Assembly: GCF_022179765.1 (NCBI RefSeq)
Contig: NZ_BPRE01000004.1
Coordinates: forward strand, 62,001-126,000
Length of the DNA: 64,000 bases
Direction of reading: 5' to 3'
Origin: Methylorubrum suomiense
GTDB taxonomy: Bacteria; Pseudomonadota; Alphaproteobacteria; Rhizobiales; Beijerinckiaceae
Positions 1 through 9,602 of the stretch are shown here, in pieces. Positions within the stretch are counted from its first letter, which is position 1; every line of letters starts with the position of its first letter. Made by a program: the position numbers and the translations under genes. The notes beneath the pieces were generated by a model that was given only the letters and a program-made list of their open reading frames with translations, was not told the origin of the DNA and did not search any database.

Positions 1-1
1 C

Positions 2-1405
2 CGGCACGAGCTCGTCGCGACCGTCACGGCGGGCGAGGACGTCGACGTGCTGACCGTCGGGGTCACCGTGCCAGACCCGAAGGTCGCCGCGGCCGCGGCG
101 TCTGCCAAGCCGACCCCGGCTCAGGCTGCCCTGGCGCGCGTCTCCGAGGTCGCCCACGACGTCCGAGAGCGGCTGACGGCCAAGGACCCGGCCTTGGTGG
201 CCGCGGTCGCCGTCGCCTTCCTGCTCGGCGTGCTCGTGACGGCGCTCGCACGCGGGCGCCGTGCCGCGCCGGCGGTGGCGCTGGTCGCCATCGGCATCAC
301 CATCGTCCTCGGCACCGCCGCCTTCGCGCACGGCGACGAGGACCACGGCACGCCCGTGCAGAGAGCGGCGCTGATCGAGCCGCGCCAGACCACGCCGGCC
401 TTGTCGGACCTCGCGCAGCGCCTGCCCGACGGCTCCGTCTTCGTGCCGAAGCCGACGCAACGGCTGCTGGTCCTGCGCACCACCATGACCGAGCAGGGCA
501 GCTTCCACCGCTCGGTCGAGCTGCCCGGCCGCATCATCCCGGACCCCAACGCCAGCGGCGTCGTGCAGTCCTCGGTCGGCGGCCGTCTCTCGCCTCCGCC
601 GTCCGGCCTGTTCCCGCGCCTCGGCACCAAGGTGCGCAAGGGCGACGTGCTCGCGACCGTGACCCCGCCGGTCCAGGCCGTCGACGTCTCCGACATGCGC
701 CAGCGCCAGGGCGAGCTCGACCAGCAGATCGCCATCGTCGAGCGCCGGGTCGAGCGCTACCGGAAGCTCACCACGAGCGGCGCCGTCGCCCAGACCCAAC
801 TCGACGACGCGGTCGCCGAGCTCAACGGGCTGCACGACCGCCGCGCGGCCCTCGACAAGATCCGTCAACAGCCCGAGACCCTGGTCGCCCCCGTCGACGG
901 CGTGGTGGCGCAGGCGACCGCCGTGGCCGGCCAGATGGCGGCATCCGGCGCCATGGTCTTCCAGATCGTCGCCCCCAACCGCCTCTGGGTCGAGGCCCTC
1001 AGCTTCGACGCCCTGACGGCGGCCCAGGACGCCACGGCACGGCTCGCCGACGGGCGCACCCTGAAGCTCGCCTACCAGGGCACGGGGCTCGCCGACCGCA
1101 ACCAGGCCATCCCGGTCCAGTTCGCGGTGCAGGGCGACGCCTCCGGCTTGCGGGTCGGCCAGTTCGTCACCGTGCTGGCCGGGACCGATACGGAGCAGTC
1201 CGGCCTGGCGCTGCCGCGCGCGGCGGTCGTGCGCACCGGCAACGGGCAGGACGTCGTCTACGAGCACACGACCGCCGAGCGCTTCGAGGCCCGGCCCGTG
1301 CGGGTCGAGCCGCTCGACGGCGGCCGCGTGCTGGTCGCCGAGGGGATCGGACCCGGCAAGCGGGTGGTGACCCAGGGCGCCGAGCTCCTCGACCAGGTGC
1401 GCTGA
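2..1405 (+). CDS. RND heavy-metal efflux periplasmic adaptor subunit (CusB/CzcB-like), 5' end outside window
   Basis: This is the membrane-fusion subunit that links an inner-membrane RND pump to an outer-membrane channel. The frame is open to the window edge, so the N-terminus is missing; GTG at 47 is the first start inside the window but need not be the real one. Counting from that GTG, two hydrophobic segments lie near residues 49-66 and 74-94, followed by a His/Asp-rich stretch (HGDEDHG) typical of metal periplasmic domains. The lipoyl-like half reads [10 protein letters not shown] and [10 protein letters not shown], then an alpha-helical hairpin, the second half ([16 protein letters not shown]) and beta-barrel segments up to LPRAAVV. 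The stop lies 13 nt before the RND pump gene, so the two are one operon. The unusual hydrophobic N-terminal extension before the adaptor fold is noteworthy. Family assignment is firm; the metal is inferred from neighbours (copper/silver likely). Confidence 0.88.
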   Translation, partial: RHELVATVTAGEDVDVLTVGVTVPDPKVAAAAASAKPTPAQAALARVSEVAHDVRERLTAKDPALVAAVAVAFLLGVLVTALARGRRAAPAVALVAIGITIVLGTAAFAHGDEDHGTPVQRAALIEPRQTTPALSDLAQRLPDGSVFVPKPTQRLLVLRTTMTEQGSFHRSVELPGRIIPDPNASGVVQSSVGGRLSPPPSGLFPRLGTKVRKGDVLATVTPPVQAVDVSDMRQRQGELDQQIAIVERRVERYRKLTTSGAVAQTQLDDAVAELNGLHDRRAALDKIRQQPETLVAPVDGVVAQATAVAGQMAASGAMVFQIVAPNRLWVEALSFDALTAAQDATARLADGRTLKLAYQGTGLADRNQAIPVQFAVQGDASGLRVGQFVTVLAGTDTEQSGLALPRAAVVRTGNGQDVVYEHTTAERFEARPVRVEPLDGGRVLVAEGIGPGKRVVTQGAELLDQVR

Positions 1406-1418
1406 GGAGGGCCGCCCG

Positions 1419-4400
1419 ATGTTCACCTTCCTCGTCAGCCAGTCGGTCCGCAACCGCCTGCTCGTCCTCGCCATGGCCACGGTGCTGGTGCTCTTCGGCG
1501 CCTTCACCGCGACCAAGCTCCCGGTCGACGTCTTCCCCGACCTCAACAAGCCCACCGTCACCATCATGACGGAGGCGGAAGGGTACGCGCCCCAGGAGGT
1601 CGAGCAGCTCGTTACCTATCCCATCGAGACCCGGATGAACGGGCTGCCGGGCGTGACCCGGGTGCGCTCGGTCTCGGGCGTGGGTCTGTCCATCACCTAC
1701 GTCGAGTTCGACTGGGGCACCGACATCTACCGCAACCGCCAGCAGGTCGCCGAGCGGCTCGCCCTGGTGCAGGACCAGCTGCCCCGGGGCGTGACCCCGG
1801 TGATGGGCCCCATCTCCTCCATCATGGGGCAGATCCTGCTGGTGGCGGTGACCGGCGAGACCGCGAGCCCGATGCAGGTGCGCGAGGTCGCCGACTTCAC
1901 CATCCGGCCGCGGCTCCTCACCATCCCGGGCGTGGCGCAGGTCATCCCCATCGGCGGCGAGGTGCGCCAGTTCCGGGTCAGCCCGAACCCGGCCGCCATG
2001 CGCTCGCTCGGGGTGACGAACGCCGGGCTTGAGACGGCGCTCGCGCAGTTCGGCACCAACGCCGGCGGCGGCTTCACCGACCAGCATTCCCGCGAGTACC
2101 TGATCCGGAACATCGGCCGGACCATGAGCCTCGACGATCTGCGCAACCTCGTGGTCGCGACGGTCGCCGACACCCCGGTCCACCTGCGCCAGGTCGCGGA
2201 GGTGTCCTTCGCCGCACGGACGAAGCGGGGCGACGCCGGCTACATGGCCAAGCCCTCGGTCATCGTCTCGGTCGAGAAGCAGCCCGACGTCGACACGGTG
2301 CGGCTGACCCGCAGCATCGAGACCGCCCTGAAGGAGATGTCGTCGACGCTGCCGGCCGGCATCAGGGCCGACCATGTCCTGTTCCGGCAGGCCGACTTCA
2401 TCGAGACCTCGATCCGCAACGTCGAGCGCGTCCTAGTCGAGGCCGTGCTGGTGGTGGCGGTGGTGCTGTTCGCCTTCCTGCTGAACGTGCGCACCACCGC
2501 GATCTCGCTGCTCGCCATCCCGGTCTCGGTGCTGACGACCGCGGTGGTGTTTTACCTGTTCGGGCTGTCCATCAACACGATGACCCTCGGCGGCCTCGCC
2601 ATCGCCATCGGGGAGCTCGTCGACGACGCGGTCGTGGACGTCGAGAACATCTACCGGCGGCTCGGCGAGAACCGGCGGGCGGGCAACCCGAAGAGCGTGT
2701 TCCAGGTGGTGGTCGAGGCCTCGAACGAGGTCCGCTCCGGCATCGTCTACGCGACGCTCATCATCATCCTGGTGTTCGTGCCGCTGTTCGCCCTCTCCGG
2801 CATCGAGGGCCGGCTCTTCGCCCCGCTGGGGCAGGCCTACATCATCTCGATCCTGGCGAGCCTGCTCACCTCCATCACCCTGACCCCGGTGCTGGCCTCG
2901 CTCCTGCTGCCGGGCTTGAAGAACCTGGAGGAGCACGACAGCCGCTTCCTGAAGCTACTCAAGCGCGGCAACGCCGCCCTCCTGCAGGTCGCCTTCCGCC
3001 ACAAGGGCCTGCTCGTCGGCACCGTCGCGGCGGCGGTGGTGGCCGCGGGCGTGGCCGCCTGGAACCTGCCCCGGGCCTTCCTGCCGCCGTTCAACGAGGG
3101 CTCGTTCACGGTCAACATGACCTTCAACCCGGGGATCTCGCTCGCCGAGAGCAACCGGGTCGGGCTGATCGCCGAGAAGCTGCTCTTGGACATCCCAGGC
3201 GTGAAGGCGGTCGGCCGCCGGACCGGCCGGGCTGAGCTCGACGAGCACGCCGAGGGCGTCCACTCCTCTGAGATCGAGGTGGCGCTGGACGAGGGCGCCA
3301 AGCGTCCGAAGGAGGCCCTCGTCGCCGACATGCGCGGGCGCCTCGCGGCGCTGCCGGTGGCGGTCAACGTCGGCCAGCCCATCTCGCACCGGCTTGACCA
3401 CATGCTCTCGGGCGTGCGGGCCGAGATCGCGCTCAAGGTGTTCGGCGAGGACCTCGACGCCCTGCGCCGGGTCGCCAACTCCCTGCGCGACCGGATGGCC
3501 ACGATTCCGGGTCTCGTCGACCTGCAGGTCGAGCGGCAGGTGCGCATCCCGCAGCTTGAGGTGCGGGTCGACTACACCCGGGCGGCCCTCTACGGGGTCC
3601 AGCCGGCCGCGGTGGTCGAGCAGATCAGCCGCCTCTCGAACGGGCGGGTGGTCTCCACCGTGGTCGACGGCGTGCGCCGCTTCGACGTGGTCCTGCGCCT
3701 GTCGGAGAACCGCCGGACCACCGCCGGACTGGGCGACCTGCTGCTGGAGACGCCCTCTGGCTGGGTGCCGGCGCGGCAGGTCGCCGACATCCGCGAGACC
3801 GACGGGCCGAACCAGATCCTGCGCGAGAACGCCCGCCGCCGCATCGTCGTCCAGGCCAACACCAACGGCGAGAGCGACATGGCTACCATCGTGGCGGCCA
3901 TCCGCGAGGCAGTGGCGAAGGAGCCGCTCCCGCCCGGCTTCTTCACCAGCCTGGAGGGCACCTTCCAGGCGCAGGAGGAGGCGAGCCGGACCATCGGGGT
4001 ACTCTCGGCGCTGTCCCTGGCCCTGGTCTTCGCCATCCTGTTCAGCCGCTACCGCTCGGCCGCGCTCGCGCTCATCATCATGGGCAACGTGCCGCTGGCG
4101 CTGATCGGCTCGGTGGCGGCCCTGTGGCTCGTCGGGCAGCCGCTGTCCGTGGCGTCGATGATCGGCTTCATCACGCTGACCGGCATCGCCGCGCGCAACG
4201 GCATCCTGAAGATCAGCCACTACCTGAACCTGTCGCTGAACGAGGGGGTGCCGTTCGGCCCCGACCTCGTGGTGCGCGGCAGCCTGGAGCGGCTGACCCC
4301 AGTCCTGATGACGGCCCTTTCGGCCGGCGTGGCGCTGGTGCCGCTGCTCTACGACGCGGCGAGCCCGGGCAAGGAGATCCTGCACCCGGTCGCGGTGACG

Positions 4401-4568
4401 ATCTTCGGCGGGCTGATCAGCGCGACGCTGCTCGACACCTTCCTGACCCCCGTCCTGTTCCTGCGCTTCGGCGCCAGGCCGCTGGAGCGGCTGCGCGCCG
4501 TCCACGCCGAGGCGCCGGCCAACCCATCCCCGGACGGAGCGCGCCCGCGCCTGGCCGAGGCCTACTGA
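1419..4568 (+). CDS. Heavy-metal efflux RND pump (CusA/CzcA family, HME type)
   Basis: A 1049-residue inner-membrane proton-driven pump of normal family length, preceded by a strong ribosome site (GAGGAGGG). The first membrane helix follows the start ([20 protein letters not shown]) and the porter domain begins [12 protein letters not shown]. The TM4 motif around residues 392-408 reads [17 protein letters not shown], with the paired acidic residues used for proton relay. From memory of the HME subclasses this form resembles the [10 protein letters not shown] type rather than the DFGxxVDGA type of the second pump in this window. A second repeat of TM helices ends near 1020. It pairs with the upstream adaptor. 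No outer-membrane factor gene is visible here, though one could lie left of the window. Substrate (Cu, Ag or another divalent ion) is inferred from the copper-type genes downstream. Confidence 0.93.
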   Translation: MFTFLVSQSVRNRLLVLAMATVLVLFGAFTATKLPVDVFPDLNKPTVTIMTEAEGYAPQEVEQLVTYPIETRMNGLPGVTRVRSVSGVGLSITYVEFDWGTDIYRNRQQVAERLALVQDQLPRGVTPVMGPISSIMGQILLVAVTGETASPMQVREVADFTIRPRLLTIPGVAQVIPIGGEVRQFRVSPNPAAMRSLGVTNAGLETALAQFGTNAGGGFTDQHSREYLIRNIGRTMSLDDLRNLVVATVADTPVHLRQVAEVSFAARTKRGDAGYMAKPSVIVSVEKQPDVDTVRLTRSIETALKEMSSTLPAGIRADHVLFRQADFIETSIRNVERVLVEAVLVVAVVLFAFLLNVRTTAISLLAIPVSVLTTAVVFYLFGLSINTMTLGGLAIAIGELVDDAVVDVENIYRRLGENRRAGNPKSVFQVVVEASNEVRSGIVYATLIIILVFVPLFALSGIEGRLFAPLGQAYIISILASLLTSITLTPVLASLLLPGLKNLEEHDSRFLKLLKRGNAALLQVAFRHKGLLVGTVAAAVVAAGVAAWNLPRAFLPPFNEGSFTVNMTFNPGISLAESNRVGLIAEKLLLDIPGVKAVGRRTGRAELDEHAEGVHSSEIEVALDEGAKRPKEALVADMRGRLAALPVAVNVGQPISHRLDHMLSGVRAEIALKVFGEDLDALRRVANSLRDRMATIPGLVDLQVERQVRIPQLEVRVDYTRAALYGVQPAAVVEQISRLSNGRVVSTVVDGVRRFDVVLRLSENRRTTAGLGDLLLETPSGWVPARQVADIRETDGPNQILRENARRRIVVQANTNGESDMATIVAAIREAVAKEPLPPGFFTSLEGTFQAQEEASRTIGVLSALSLALVFAILFSRYRSAALALIIMGNVPLALIGSVAALWLVGQPLSVASMIGFITLTGIAARNGILKISHYLNLSLNEGVPFGPDLVVRGSLERLTPVLMTALSAGVALVPLLYDAASPGKEILHPVAVTIFGGLISATLLDTFLTPVLFLRFGARPLERLRAVHAEAPANPSPDGARPRLAEAY

Positions 4569-4588
4569 CCCCAGAGGAGACGAGACGC

Positions 4589-4954
4589 ATGATCCTTCCG
4601 AGAGTGACCCTAGCCGTTGGCCTGCTCGCCGCGACCGCCGTCTACGCCCACGAGACCGCCGGCCAGCACGGCGGCCGGGTGGCGGACGCGGGCAAGTTCC
4701 ACGTCGAGCTCGTCGCCAAGGGCGCGACAGTCGACGTGTTCCTGTCCGACGAGGGCCAGAAGCCGGTCCCGGCCGCGGGCTTCAAGGGCACGGCCATCCT
4801 GGTCGTCGGCGGCAAGCCCTCGCGGGTGCCTCTGGAGCCGGCCGACGGCAACCGCCTCACTGGCAAGGCCGCGACCGCGCTCGGCGACAGCCTGAAGGGC
4901 GCCGTGCAGCTCACCGGGCCCGACGGCGCGACCGCCAGCGGCAAGTTCAACTGA
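4589..4954 (+). CDS. Small secreted protein of the metal-efflux operon
   Basis: A 121-residue protein starting at an ATG preceded by AGAGGAGA, 20 nt after the pump gene. Residues 1-20 form a signal peptide ([13 protein letters not shown], cleavage before HETAGQHGG). The mature part begins with a His-containing segment followed by a compact beta-rich domain with no cysteines. Small periplasmic proteins of this type commonly follow RND metal-pump genes and may bind metal or assist the adaptor. I do not recognise a named family with certainty. Same strand and tight spacing place it in the operon. Confidence 0.75.
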   Translation: MILPRVTLAVGLLAATAVYAHETAGQHGGRVADAGKFHVELVAKGATVDVFLSDEGQKPVPAAGFKGTAILVVGGKPSRVPLEPADGNRLTGKAATALGDSLKGAVQLTGPDGATASGKFN

Positions 4955-4977
4955 CCCCTCCACAGGAAGACGCCTCG

Positions 4978-5382
4978 ATGAAGACCCTGACCAAGACCGT
5001 CGTCGCCGGCACCCTGGTCCTCGCGCTCACGAGCGCCGCCGCCGCCCACGAGATGCATGGCAACGAGCACATGGACCACGCTGGCCGCCATCCCGTACCG
5101 GCGACCGCAACGGATAAGTCGGATACGGCGGCGACCAAGGCGTTCCGGGATGTGGACGCCGCGATGCACCGGGACATGGACATCCGCTACACGAACGACG
5201 TCGACGTCGACTTCGTGCGCGGCATGATCCCCCACCACAAGGGGGCCGTCGCCATGGCCAAGGTCGCCCTGGAGCACTCCAAGGAACCGGAGATCCGGAA
5301 ACTGGCCGAGGAGATCATCAGGGCGCAGGACGTCGAGATCGCTCAGATGGAAGCTTTCCTGAAGAGGAAGGGCTCCCAGTGA
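4978..5382 (+). CDS. DUF305 family secreted protein (CopM-like)
   Basis: A 134-residue protein with a signal peptide (residues 1-23, ending SAAAAHE) and the DUF305 hallmark [20 protein letters not shown] near residues 78-97, followed by a helix ending [15 protein letters not shown]. The N-terminal mature region is His/Met rich ([15 protein letters not shown]). DUF305 proteins form four-helix, ferritin-like folds, and a cyanobacterial member, CopM, binds periplasmic copper; that role is carried over here by family and by context. It starts 23 nt after the preceding gene and is the last gene before a 180-bp gap, so it probably ends the first transcription unit. Confidence 0.9.
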   Translation: MKTLTKTVVAGTLVLALTSAAAAHEMHGNEHMDHAGRHPVPATATDKSDTAATKAFRDVDAAMHRDMDIRYTNDVDVDFVRGMIPHHKGAVAMAKVALEHSKEPEIRKLAEEIIRAQDVEIAQMEAFLKRKGSQ

Positions 5383-5562
5383 GGGTGCCCGGCCGGGACA
5401 GCGTCCGGCTCCCGAACCCGTGAGCGCTCGAAGTATTTATTTCTGAACGAGCCCGTATTCCGGGAGTTTGTATTTCAGGGCATGACTTTCTGGCTTGCTT
5501 TGTACTGAGTCAGTTCTCCAGTCGTGCCGCTTGCGTCGACTTTGCAACGACGGAGTACCTGA

Positions 5563-5895
5563 ATGCACCAGATATCGAGCGAGATGCAGTCCTGCATCGA
5601 CGAGTGCCTGCGCTGCTACCAGACCTGCCTGGGCATGGCCTCGAATCACTGCCTCCCGGCGGGCGGCAAGCACGTCGAACCGGAGCACTTCCGGCTGATG
5701 ATGGCCTGCGCGGAGATCTGCCGGACTTCGGCGCACTTCATGCTGATCGGCACCGCCGAGCACAGGCACACCTGCCGCGCCTGCGCAGAGGTCTGCGAGG
5801 CCTGCGCGAGGAGCTGCGAGCAGGTCGGCGATATGGACGACTGCGTCACACGATGCCGCCGCTGCGCCGAGAGCTGCCGGAAGATGGCCGCCTGA
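5563..5895 (+). CDS. Four-helix-bundle copper-binding protein (Csp-like, DUF326)
   Basis: A 110-residue protein with 16 cysteines spaced to point into a four-helix bundle: CxxxCxxCxxxC (C11, C15, C18, C22), then MACAEIC and HTCRACAEVCEACARSC, then DDCVTRCRRCAESC. This is the signature of the Csp copper-storage proteins, which bind many Cu(I) ions inside the bundle. There is no signal peptide, so it corresponds to a cytosolic (Csp3-type) member. It lies inside a copper-resistance set, 66 nt before the glutaredoxin fusion gene. Likely role: buffering cytosolic Cu(I). Confidence 0.93.
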   Translation: MHQISSEMQSCIDECLRCYQTCLGMASNHCLPAGGKHVEPEHFRLMMACAEICRTSAHFMLIGTAEHRHTCRACAEVCEACARSCEQVGDMDDCVTRCRRCAESCRKMAA

Positions 5896-5960
5896 CCGGC
5901 CGGCCCCGAAACCCGACCGGGAGGGGCGGGGCCCCTCCCTCCAAACGACGAGGACGACAG

Positions 5961-6710
5961 ATGGCAACGGCCACCGCCCGCAAGGCCACCCTCTACCGCA
6001 TGGTGATGCCGAAGCACCTCTGCCCGTACGGGCTCAAGGCCAAGGACCTCCTAGAACGCGAGGGCTTCGAGGTCGAGGACCGCTGGCTGACGACGCGCGA
6101 GGAGACCGACCGCTTCAAGGCCGAGCATCAGGTGAAGTCGACGCCGCAGACCTTCATCAACGGCGAGCGGGTCGGCGGTTACGACGACCTGCGCCAACGC
6201 TTCGGCAAGGCGGCCAACGACCCGAACGCGACCACGTACACGCCCGTGGTGGCGGTCTTCGCCATGACCGCGCTCATGGCGCTGGCGGCCAGCTACGCCG
6301 CATATGGCACGCCCCTCACCCAGCGCGCGGCCGAGTGGTTCATCGCCTTCAGCATGTGCGTGCTCGCCCTCCTTAAGCTGCAGGACGTCGAGAGCTTCTC
6401 GTCGATGTTCCTGGGCTATGACCTGCTGGCGCAGCGCTGGGTGCGCTACGCCTACGCCTACCCCTTCCTGGAGGGCATCGCCGGCGTCCTGATGGTGGCG
6501 GGCGCCCTGAACTGGCTCTCCATCCCGGTGGCGCTGTTCATCGGCACGATCGGGGCGGCCTCGGTGTTCAAGGCGGTCTACCTCGACAAGCGCGAGATCA
6601 AGTGCGCCTGCGTCGGCGGGTCGAGCAAGGTGCCGCTCGGCTTCGTCTCGCTGACCGAGAACCTGATGATGGTCGCCATGGCCGTCTGGATGCTGGTGGC
6701 GCACCATTGA
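5961..6710 (+). CDS. Glutaredoxin domain fused to MauE/DoxX-type membrane domain
   Basis: A 249-residue fusion. Residues 1-85 are a glutaredoxin fold with active-site CPYG (HLCPYGLKAKDLL), a cis-Pro region (KSTPQTFINGERVGGYDDL) and a GG turn. Residues 90-249 are a four-helix membrane domain of the MauE/DoxX redox-associated class, with a membrane-embedded CAC motif (REIKCACVGG) near 213. MauE-type proteins support disulfide or redox-cofactor maturation of periplasmic proteins. The fusion would place a cytosolic thiol-disulfide module directly on an electron-transferring membrane domain. It starts with ATG after GACGAGGACGAC and overlaps the next gene by 4 nt. In this context it may keep copper-protein cysteines reduced; that is inference. 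Confidence 0.85.
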   Translation: MATATARKATLYRMVMPKHLCPYGLKAKDLLEREGFEVEDRWLTTREETDRFKAEHQVKSTPQTFINGERVGGYDDLRQRFGKAANDPNATTYTPVVAVFAMTALMALAASYAAYGTPLTQRAAEWFIAFSMCVLALLKLQDVESFSSMFLGYDLLAQRWVRYAYAYPFLEGIAGVLMVAGALNWLSIPVALFIGTIGAASVFKAVYLDKREIKCACVGGSSKVPLGFVSLTENLMMVAMAVWMLVAHH

Positions 6711-7456
6711 GCGCCGCCTTCGCCGCCCCGGGCTGGCTCCATGCCGTCTCGATTGCCGCGCTGCTGCTGGGGGCCGCCTGCGCGCTGCTGCTGTCGGTGG
6801 AGGTGGTCCGGCACCCACAGCACATGACTGTGATGAACGTGGTCTGGCCAGTCAGCGCCCTATTCGGGTCGGTGGCCGTGGTCTGGGCCTACTTCCGCTA
6901 CGGGCGCCTAGCGACCATGGAGGCGCACCACCGCGCGAAGGAGCGAGGCGAGAAGCCGCCGAACATGACCGGCACGCCGTTCGCCGTGATGGTCGGCAAG
7001 GGCGCGCTTCACTGCGGCAGCGGCTGCATGCTGGGCGACGTCGCCGCCGAATGGCTGGCCTTCCTGGTTCCGGCGGTGGCGGTCTGGTTCGGCTGGCAGT
7101 GGGCCTTCGAGGAGAAGATGTACGCCGTGTGGGCGCTGGACTTCGTCTTCGCCTATGCGCTCGGGATCGTGTTCCAGTATTACGCCATCGTGCCGATGCG
7201 GGGCCTCTCGCCGGGTGAGGGCCTGGTGGCCGCCCTCAAGGCCGATACCCTGTCGCTGATCGCCTGGCAGGTGGGGATGTACGGCCTGATGGCGCTGGTA
7301 CAATTCTGGCTCTTCCCGCGCCTGGCCGGGCAGCGGGCGCCGGTCAACTCGGTCGAGTTCTGGTTCGCCATGCAACTCGCCATGGTCGCGGGGTACCTGA
7401 CCAGCTACCCGGTGAACTGGTGGCTCGTCGGCTCCGGCATCAAGGAGCGGATGTAA
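6707..7456 (+). CDS. DUF4396 membrane protein
   Basis: A 249-residue integral membrane protein. No ATG occurs in frame near the N-terminus; the best start is TTG at 6707, which shares TTGA with the stop of the glutaredoxin-MauE gene, a typical coupled overlap. Segments near residues 7-25 and 35-55 are hydrophobic, followed by a conserved GKGALHCGSGCMLGD motif (two cysteines beside His) and four more helices. The motif and arrangement match DUF4396. Members often sit in copper or redox gene sets, but the function is unknown to me. The Cys/His motif at the membrane edge could bind metal. Confidence 0.8.
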   Translation: MSAAFAAPGWLHAVSIAALLLGAACALLLSVEVVRHPQHMTVMNVVWPVSALFGSVAVVWAYFRYGRLATMEAHHRAKERGEKPPNMTGTPFAVMVGKGALHCGSGCMLGDVAAEWLAFLVPAVAVWFGWQWAFEEKMYAVWALDFVFAYALGIVFQYYAIVPMRGLSPGEGLVAALKADTLSLIAWQVGMYGLMALVQFWLFPRLAGQRAPVNSVEFWFAMQLAMVAGYLTSYPVNWWLVGSGIKERM

Positions 7457-7500
7457 GGGGCACCCCTTCCGGTGTCCCATTCAAGCGAGGAGGAAAGACC

Positions 7501-7719
7501 ATGAAGCGGATCGCACTGGCCTCGGCCGCCCTGCTGCTGCTGGCGGCGTCCCCGGCGATGGCGATGTCCTGCTGCGGTGGCGGCAAGGGCAAGGGCGCCA
7601 TGATGTGCGGCAAGCCCGGCATGAAGGGCGGCATGGCCATGAACCACGGTGCCTTGAAGGGGAAGAAGGGCGGCTGCTGCTGCGAGGGTATGTCCATGAA
7701 CATGACCCGGCGCGGCTAG
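7501..7719 (+). CDS. Small secreted Cys/Met-rich protein, candidate copper chaperone
   Basis: A 72-residue protein with a strong ribosome site (CGAGGAGGAAAG). Residues 1-21 are a clear signal peptide (LASAALLLLAASPAMA). The roughly 51-residue mature part has six cysteines (SCCGGG, MMCGKPG, GGCCCEG), about ten methionines and many Gly/Lys, with no hydrophobic core. Such composition suits soft-metal binding (Cu(I), Ag) in the periplasm. It is the last gene of the copper cluster, 44 nt after the DUF4396 gene. I recognise no named family. The gene is real by its signal peptide, ribosome site and codon use. Confidence 0.8.
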   Translation: MKRIALASAALLLLAASPAMAMSCCGGGKGKGAMMCGKPGMKGGMAMNHGALKGKKGGCCCEGMSMNMTRRG

Positions 7720-7737
7720 GGGGGCCCGACGGAGCGC

Positions 7738-8595
7738 TCACGTCCTCGGCGCGGCGACGAACGAGGACGGGACATCGAGGTCCTGCGCCGAGGAAGGCGC
7801 GGGATGTTGCCGCCTCGCCAGCCAGCGGTCGAAGACCTCCCGCAGGGGGCCGGGGAGCGTGCCCGCGAAGCCCTCGTGCAGGGGAAAGCCGGGCATTCCC
7901 GCCGCCAGCACTTCGAGCAGTGCCGCGCCGTCACCGGCGTCGCGCTCGCGGTCCGCCGGGTCACGGCCCGTCCGCCGGGCCAGCTAGAGCTTGCGCACGG
8001 CGAAGGTCCGCGGGTCCGGCGCGACGATCGGGGCAGGGATCCCCTCGACGGAGACCGCGTCGCGGGCGACGGTCCGGCCGCCGAGAAGCCATTTCGCCCC
8101 CTCGGGCTCCGTCCCCGGGTCAGGCCGGTGTAGGCGCACCTCGTGGCCGGCCGGGTTTCTGACCGGGCCGGCCCTGCCGCGGGATGCCCGGTACGGCCCC
8201 CCGTAGACGGTCATGAGGACGTCGAACGCCGCCGTGTCGGCGTCCTCCGGTCCGTCGAGCAGTTCGAGCGGCGCGCCGGCAGGAAAGGCCTGTCCGATCC
8301 GCGAGCCGGCGGCCAGCCCGTAGGCGATCAGCGCCTCGGGCCCGATCACGAGGAGCGGGTCGCCGAGGAAGCCCTGGCGGGCGGCCTGGCGCAGCACGGC
8401 GGCCGTGTCTGACCCGATGGTGGGCAGCCCGAGGTAGAGGCACTCGCGTCCGGCGGCGAAAAGCTCCTGCCGGCTGCGGGCCAGCTCCGCGTCGCGGCCC
8501 CGCTTCGGGTCGAAGGAGAGGAGGGCGAGGTGCGCCTCGTAGCGCTCGCCGAGCAAGGCGGCGCCATGGACCTCCTCGGGGGTGAGAGCGCCCAC
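7738..8595 (-). pseudogene. Nonsense-interrupted gene resembling GSU2403-type nucleotidyltransferase-fold proteins
   Basis: Starting from GTG at 8595, 203 codons read as a normal protein (LTPEEVHGAALLGERYEAHL, RECLYLGLPTIGSDTAAVLR, PLLVIGPEALIAYGLAAG). A TAG at 7986-7984 then interrupts it, after which the same frame stays open for 81 more codons with protein-like sequence (LLEVLAAGMPGFPLHEGFAG, PLREVFDRWLARRQ) to a TGA at 7738. Just upstream, another frame encodes an ATG-started peptide (IGAPVLMPVGVR) that could be the displaced N-terminus. The pattern suggests one decayed gene with a nonsense codon and perhaps an upstream frameshift. The family suggestion is tentative and from memory. Confidence 0.6.
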
Positions 8596-8719
8596 CTCAC
8601 CGGACGCCTACCGGCATCAGGACGGGGGCGCCGATACCATCGCGGGACCGGTCGGCCATGCCGGCGCGACGAGGGAAGGACGGGATGATCCTCACCTCGC
8701 GAAGCCACGTTTGATGTAG

Positions 8720-8739
8720 CACAACCTCCTGATGTCGTG
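8720..8739. promoter_or_regulatory. Diverged copy of a 20-bp palindromic operator-like motif
   Basis: The sequence CACAACCTCCTGATGTCGTG matches 17 of 20 positions of the perfect palindrome at 8934-8953. It lies between the decayed gene to the left and a non-coding stretch to the right. A third related copy lies at 15189-15208. Confidence 0.35.
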
Positions 8740-8933
8740 GCCGCCGCTGCTAGGTCCGCTTCCTCCTACTGAGCAGACCTCTGGGCCGGCACGCTTGAAT
8801 GTCCGCAAGGGGTCAGGAGTTCGCCTGCGCCTTGTTCGGCTTCGCGCCATCAGCGGACCTCCAATCGAACGAACTGAAATGTCCGCTCGGAGGCCAACAG
8901 CTGCCGTTGAGATGGAATGGTTGGTCCGGTGGC

Positions 8934-8953
8934 CACAACGTCCTGACGTTGTG
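8934..8953. promoter_or_regulatory. Perfect 20-bp palindrome, candidate operator
   Basis: CACAACGTCCTGACGTTGTG is two 9-bp inverted arms around CT. Related copies at 8720-8739 and 15189-15208 keep most positions, which argues for a shared DNA-binding site (for example of a response regulator or repressor). The protein is unknown. It lies just outside the umuC relic. Confidence 0.45.
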
Positions 8954-8989
8954 TCACAATAAATGTACGGATGGGCCGGGTCCGCCCGG

Positions 8990-9204
8990 CTAAGCCGCCG
9001 CGACGACCGGCAACTCGTCGAGCCCGGTGTCATAGCGGGGCGAGCGCATCTCGAACTTCGTCGACCAGTCGGTCTTCCGGGCCAGCCCGGCCGTCACCGG
9101 CACCACTGCACCGCGGCCGAACCGGCGATTGCAGGCGTCGAGCGTCGCGATCAACGCGGCCCCATGCTCCCGGTCGAGCTAGCCGAAGCCGGGCAGGTGC
9201 TGGG
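8990..9204 (-). pseudogene. umuC: Relic of umuC 3' end (DUF4113 domain of Y-family polymerase subunit UmuC)
   Basis: Reading the minus strand gives the UmuC C-terminal signature: LIATLDACNRRFGRGAVVPV, then [20 protein letters not shown], ending at a TAG at 8992-8990. An in-frame TAG (9181-9179) lies just before LDREHGAAL, so nothing upstream can be translated with it. Family knowledge: UmuC proteins end in a domain with LM..LD..N.RFGRG and W.M....SPRYTT..DELP. The catalytic palm and fingers are absent. A second, better-preserved relic in the same orientation is at 23944-24155, so the two bracket the kinase block. Confidence 0.7.
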
Positions 9205-9602
9205 CAGGCCAGGATTTGTCAGCGGGAAAAGGGTAGGTATCACCCTGGGAAGGAGAACTCGGCAGCCAGTCTCGGCGCCTAGGGCCTGGATCGACCTGGG
9301 GCTGGCACAGCGTCCTGGAGGAGCGGCTACCTCTCCGCCCAGGGAAATGGCGAGCACATCCTGCAAAGCTCGGGAATTTACGCATCCTGAAGAGGCGGAT
9401 GGGCGTGCGCACCTCCTGCGGGCGCTCGATCGGGAACGGGGGGCGTCGATTGCCGACGCCGCGATGCGTCCCGGGACGCCGGCCGGACGCGCTCGTCCCA
9501 CCGCGGGCGTAGGACATCCGGCAGGATGGACAGACTGCGGACGGGCATCCTTGCGGCAGGCCACCGCGTTGTGTGAGCTGATCCTACAGGCCACAGCCCC
9601 TC
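9205..9602. other. No recognisable gene
   Basis: About 400 bp between the umuC relic and the ParD-like gene. Open frames exist on both strands but none has a recognisable domain, convincing start or ribosome site. Probably decayed DNA. Confidence 0.4.

Noticed and set aside
2955..4505. Long minus-strand open frame inside the RND pump gene
   Set aside because: It is the antisense shadow of the pump gene; Arg/His/Gln-rich low-complexity translation and no domain.
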